DNA from: Saccharopolyspora shandongensis
Lineage (GTDB): Bacteria > Actinomycetota > Actinomycetes > Mycobacteriales > Pseudonocardiaceae
Assembly (NCBI RefSeq): GCF_900106995.1
Contig: NZ_FNOK01000033.1
Span: 1 to 64,000 of the forward strand
DNA length: 64,000 bases
Direction: 5' to 3'
Position numbers and translations under genes: made by a program. Of the stretch, positions 62,897-64,000 are shown in pieces. Under the pieces are notes generated by a model. That model saw only the letters and a program-made list of their open reading frames with translations. It searched no databases and was not told the DNA's origin. Position 1 is the first letter of the stretch; each line of letters begins with the position of its first letter.

Positions 62897-63805
62897 TCAC
62901 GTCACGGCGTGGCCGTTGGTGGTGCTGCCGGCGACTTGTGCGGCGATGTCGTCCGGGAGCCGGACAACGGCTTGCACGTCGGCTGCGGTGAATTCCCGGC
63001 CCTCACGGAGTGCCTGGGTGCGGGCGTTGTCGATCGCCTGGATCATTTGCGGCGGCAGCTTCGGGCCCCGCTGGACTGTCTTCACTACCGCGGGCGGCTC
63101 CGGGGCCACGGGCTGTTCCGCTGTGGCCAGCGGTTCGGGCTTCGGTGCCGGGGTCGGTTCCGAGTCTGGTTTCGGGGTGGCCTCCGGTGTGGCCGGTGGT
63201 GCGGGTTCGGGGTCGGGTTGGTGGCGGTCGGCTTCGGCGTAGCCGTTGAGGATGGCTTGCCGGGCGCGGGCCTGGATGACCGGGATGACCTCGGCCAGCC
63301 CGTAGACGATCACCGGGATGATCGCGTGTACCAGCGCCGATCCGGGGTTGAACTCCGTCCAGTTGGTGACCAGCGGGACGAGTTGCGGGATCACGTTCAT
63401 GAACAACGTGGCCGCCAGCAAGACCTGCTTGAGCCGGGTCCACCAGGCGTGTTCGAGGTCGATGCCGTGGGAGAGGATCAGGGCTTCGAAGTTCAGCAGC
63501 ACGATCAGCAGCCCCGCGAACATCGGTTCTACGGTCCAGGCTGCCCACCAGATCGGATCGGCTGGGGTCGCATTGCCGGCGAGGAAGCGCTGGACGCCGG
63601 CAGTGGTGAACACCAGCCCGAGGGCGAGGAAGAACCACAGCCCGATCAGGGTGCGGCGGCGGTGGCGCTCGATCTCCACCGCCGTGAGGTCGGGGTTTCG
63701 GACCAGGCCGCGGAGGCGGGTCGCTTCCGCGATCTGGGCGCGGAGTTTGCCGACCCGCCGCGTCTCGCCCTCTGGCGCACCCTTCGGGCGTCGGCGCAAG
63801 CGCAT
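62897..63805 (-). CDS. SpdB-like conjugal transfer (spread) membrane protein
   Basis: The 302-residue protein has a basic N-terminus, then four membrane helices (LIGLWFFLALGLVFTTAGVQ, PMFAGLLIVLLNFEALILSH, LAATLFMNVIPQLVPLVTNW, ALVHAIIPVIVYGLAEVIPV). A Pro-rich tail follows (PEPAPPATPEATPKPDSEP) and a soluble end. This is the SpdB/DUF2637-like layout seen in AICE and Streptomyces plasmid spread genes, which help plasmid movement along the mycelium. TAGGAG precedes ATG 63805. Confidence 0.8.
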   Translation of the reverse strand: MRLRRRPKGAPEGETRRVGKLRAQIAEATRLRGLVRNPDLTAVEIERHRRRTLIGLWFFLALGLVFTTAGVQRFLAGNATPADPIWWAAWTVEPMFAGLLIVLLNFEALILSHGIDLEHAWWTRLKQVLLAATLFMNVIPQLVPLVTNWTEFNPGSALVHAIIPVIVYGLAEVIPVIQARARQAILNGYAEADRHQPDPEPAPPATPEATPKPDSEPTPAPKPEPLATAEQPVAPEPPAVVKTVQRGPKLPPQMIQAIDNARTQALREGREFTAADVQAVVRLPDDIAAQVAGSTTNGHAVT

Positions 63806-63814
63806 GATCGGCTC

Positions 63815-64000
63815 CTATTCGCTGCTGGGGGTGAACAGGGCGTACAGGCCCCGCACGATCACGATCACCGCGATGCCGCCGGCGATGGCGTAACCGGGCC
63901 CGGCCAGCAGCCACACCAGCGCCAGAACACCGATGGTCAGCAGTAGCAGGATGAGGACGGTCTTGATCGCGGCACCGGTCAGTTCAACGTGGACAACGGG
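63815..64000 (-). CDS. Small membrane protein of the AICE, cut by the window edge
   Basis: The reverse frame ending at 63815 reads VELTGAAIKTVLILLLLTIG, ALVWLLAGPGYAIAGGIAVI, then RGLYALFTPSSE. It has two membrane helices and its start lies beyond 64000. It is ten bases upstream of the SpdB-like gene in the same operon and is probably another spread or transfer component. Confidence 0.75.
   Translation of the reverse strand, partial: PVVHVELTGAAIKTVLILLLLTIGVLALVWLLAGPGYAIAGGIAVIVIVRGLYALFTPSSE

Overview
The window is GC-rich actinomycete DNA, most likely from a Pseudonocardiaceae member. Saccharopolyspora is my best guess, from gene style only. Supporting signs are heavy use of GTG and TTG starts, TTA-codon regulation, a SARP regulator, XRE/DUF397 pairs, a mycothiol-type enzyme family and an actinomycete integrative conjugative element (AICE).

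The left part (1-31 kb) is accessory DNA. It starts with a partial IS630-like transposase and small actinomycete genes of unknown function, next to an XRE regulator with its DUF397 partner. Next come a phosphotransferase/regulator pair, a tightly overlapping five-gene string containing an RbpA-like RNA polymerase-binding protein, and a second phosphotransferase. A defence island follows at 11.6-24.7 kb: a Gabija pair (gajA/gajB), a two-gene restriction-modification system in which the methylase carries its own nuclease-like domain, and a GmrSD-type DUF262/DUF1524 protein. IS wreckage lies among them, including a transposase split by an internal inversion. Pseudogene debris (aspartase, NB-ARC) and a tRNA-Asn 3' scar close this part. 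Two regulator/target pairs, TetR with an MFS pump and MarR with a DinB-like protein, lead to the middle.

The centre (about 31-58 kb) holds a thiopeptide-type RiPP locus that I do not recognise as a described one. The precursor (36844-37017) has a thiomuracin-like leader ending and a 17-residue core with ten cysteines, SAGCCCCTCSCCCCPCG. Around it are a ThiF-like/RRE cyclodehydratase partner, a YcaO protein, two separate tandem SagB-type azoline dehydrogenases, a split LanB dehydratase, a second LanB-C-like protein that is the candidate pyridine synthase, a hydrolase, a glycosyltransferase, an FkbM methyltransferase, an FAD monooxygenase, a class I methyltransferase and a SARP activator. TTA codons in the SARP, monooxygenase and LanB genes suggest bldA control. 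An extra ATP synthase subunit a gene (atpB), broken by one base, sits at the left edge and could be a resistance-type target copy or just a relic. To the right are an MFS pump, S-adenosylhomocysteinase genes, HAD and histidine phosphatases and a decayed TIR/WD40-type gene. Several genes here are interrupted by single-base indels, mostly in homopolymers, so sequencing error must be excluded before they are called pseudogenes.

The right end (59-64 kb) is the start of an AICE inserted at a CAT-anticodon tRNA gene: integrase, excisionase, RepSA-type initiator, cytosine-C5 methyltransferase, SpdB-like transfer protein and a further membrane protein cut by the window edge.
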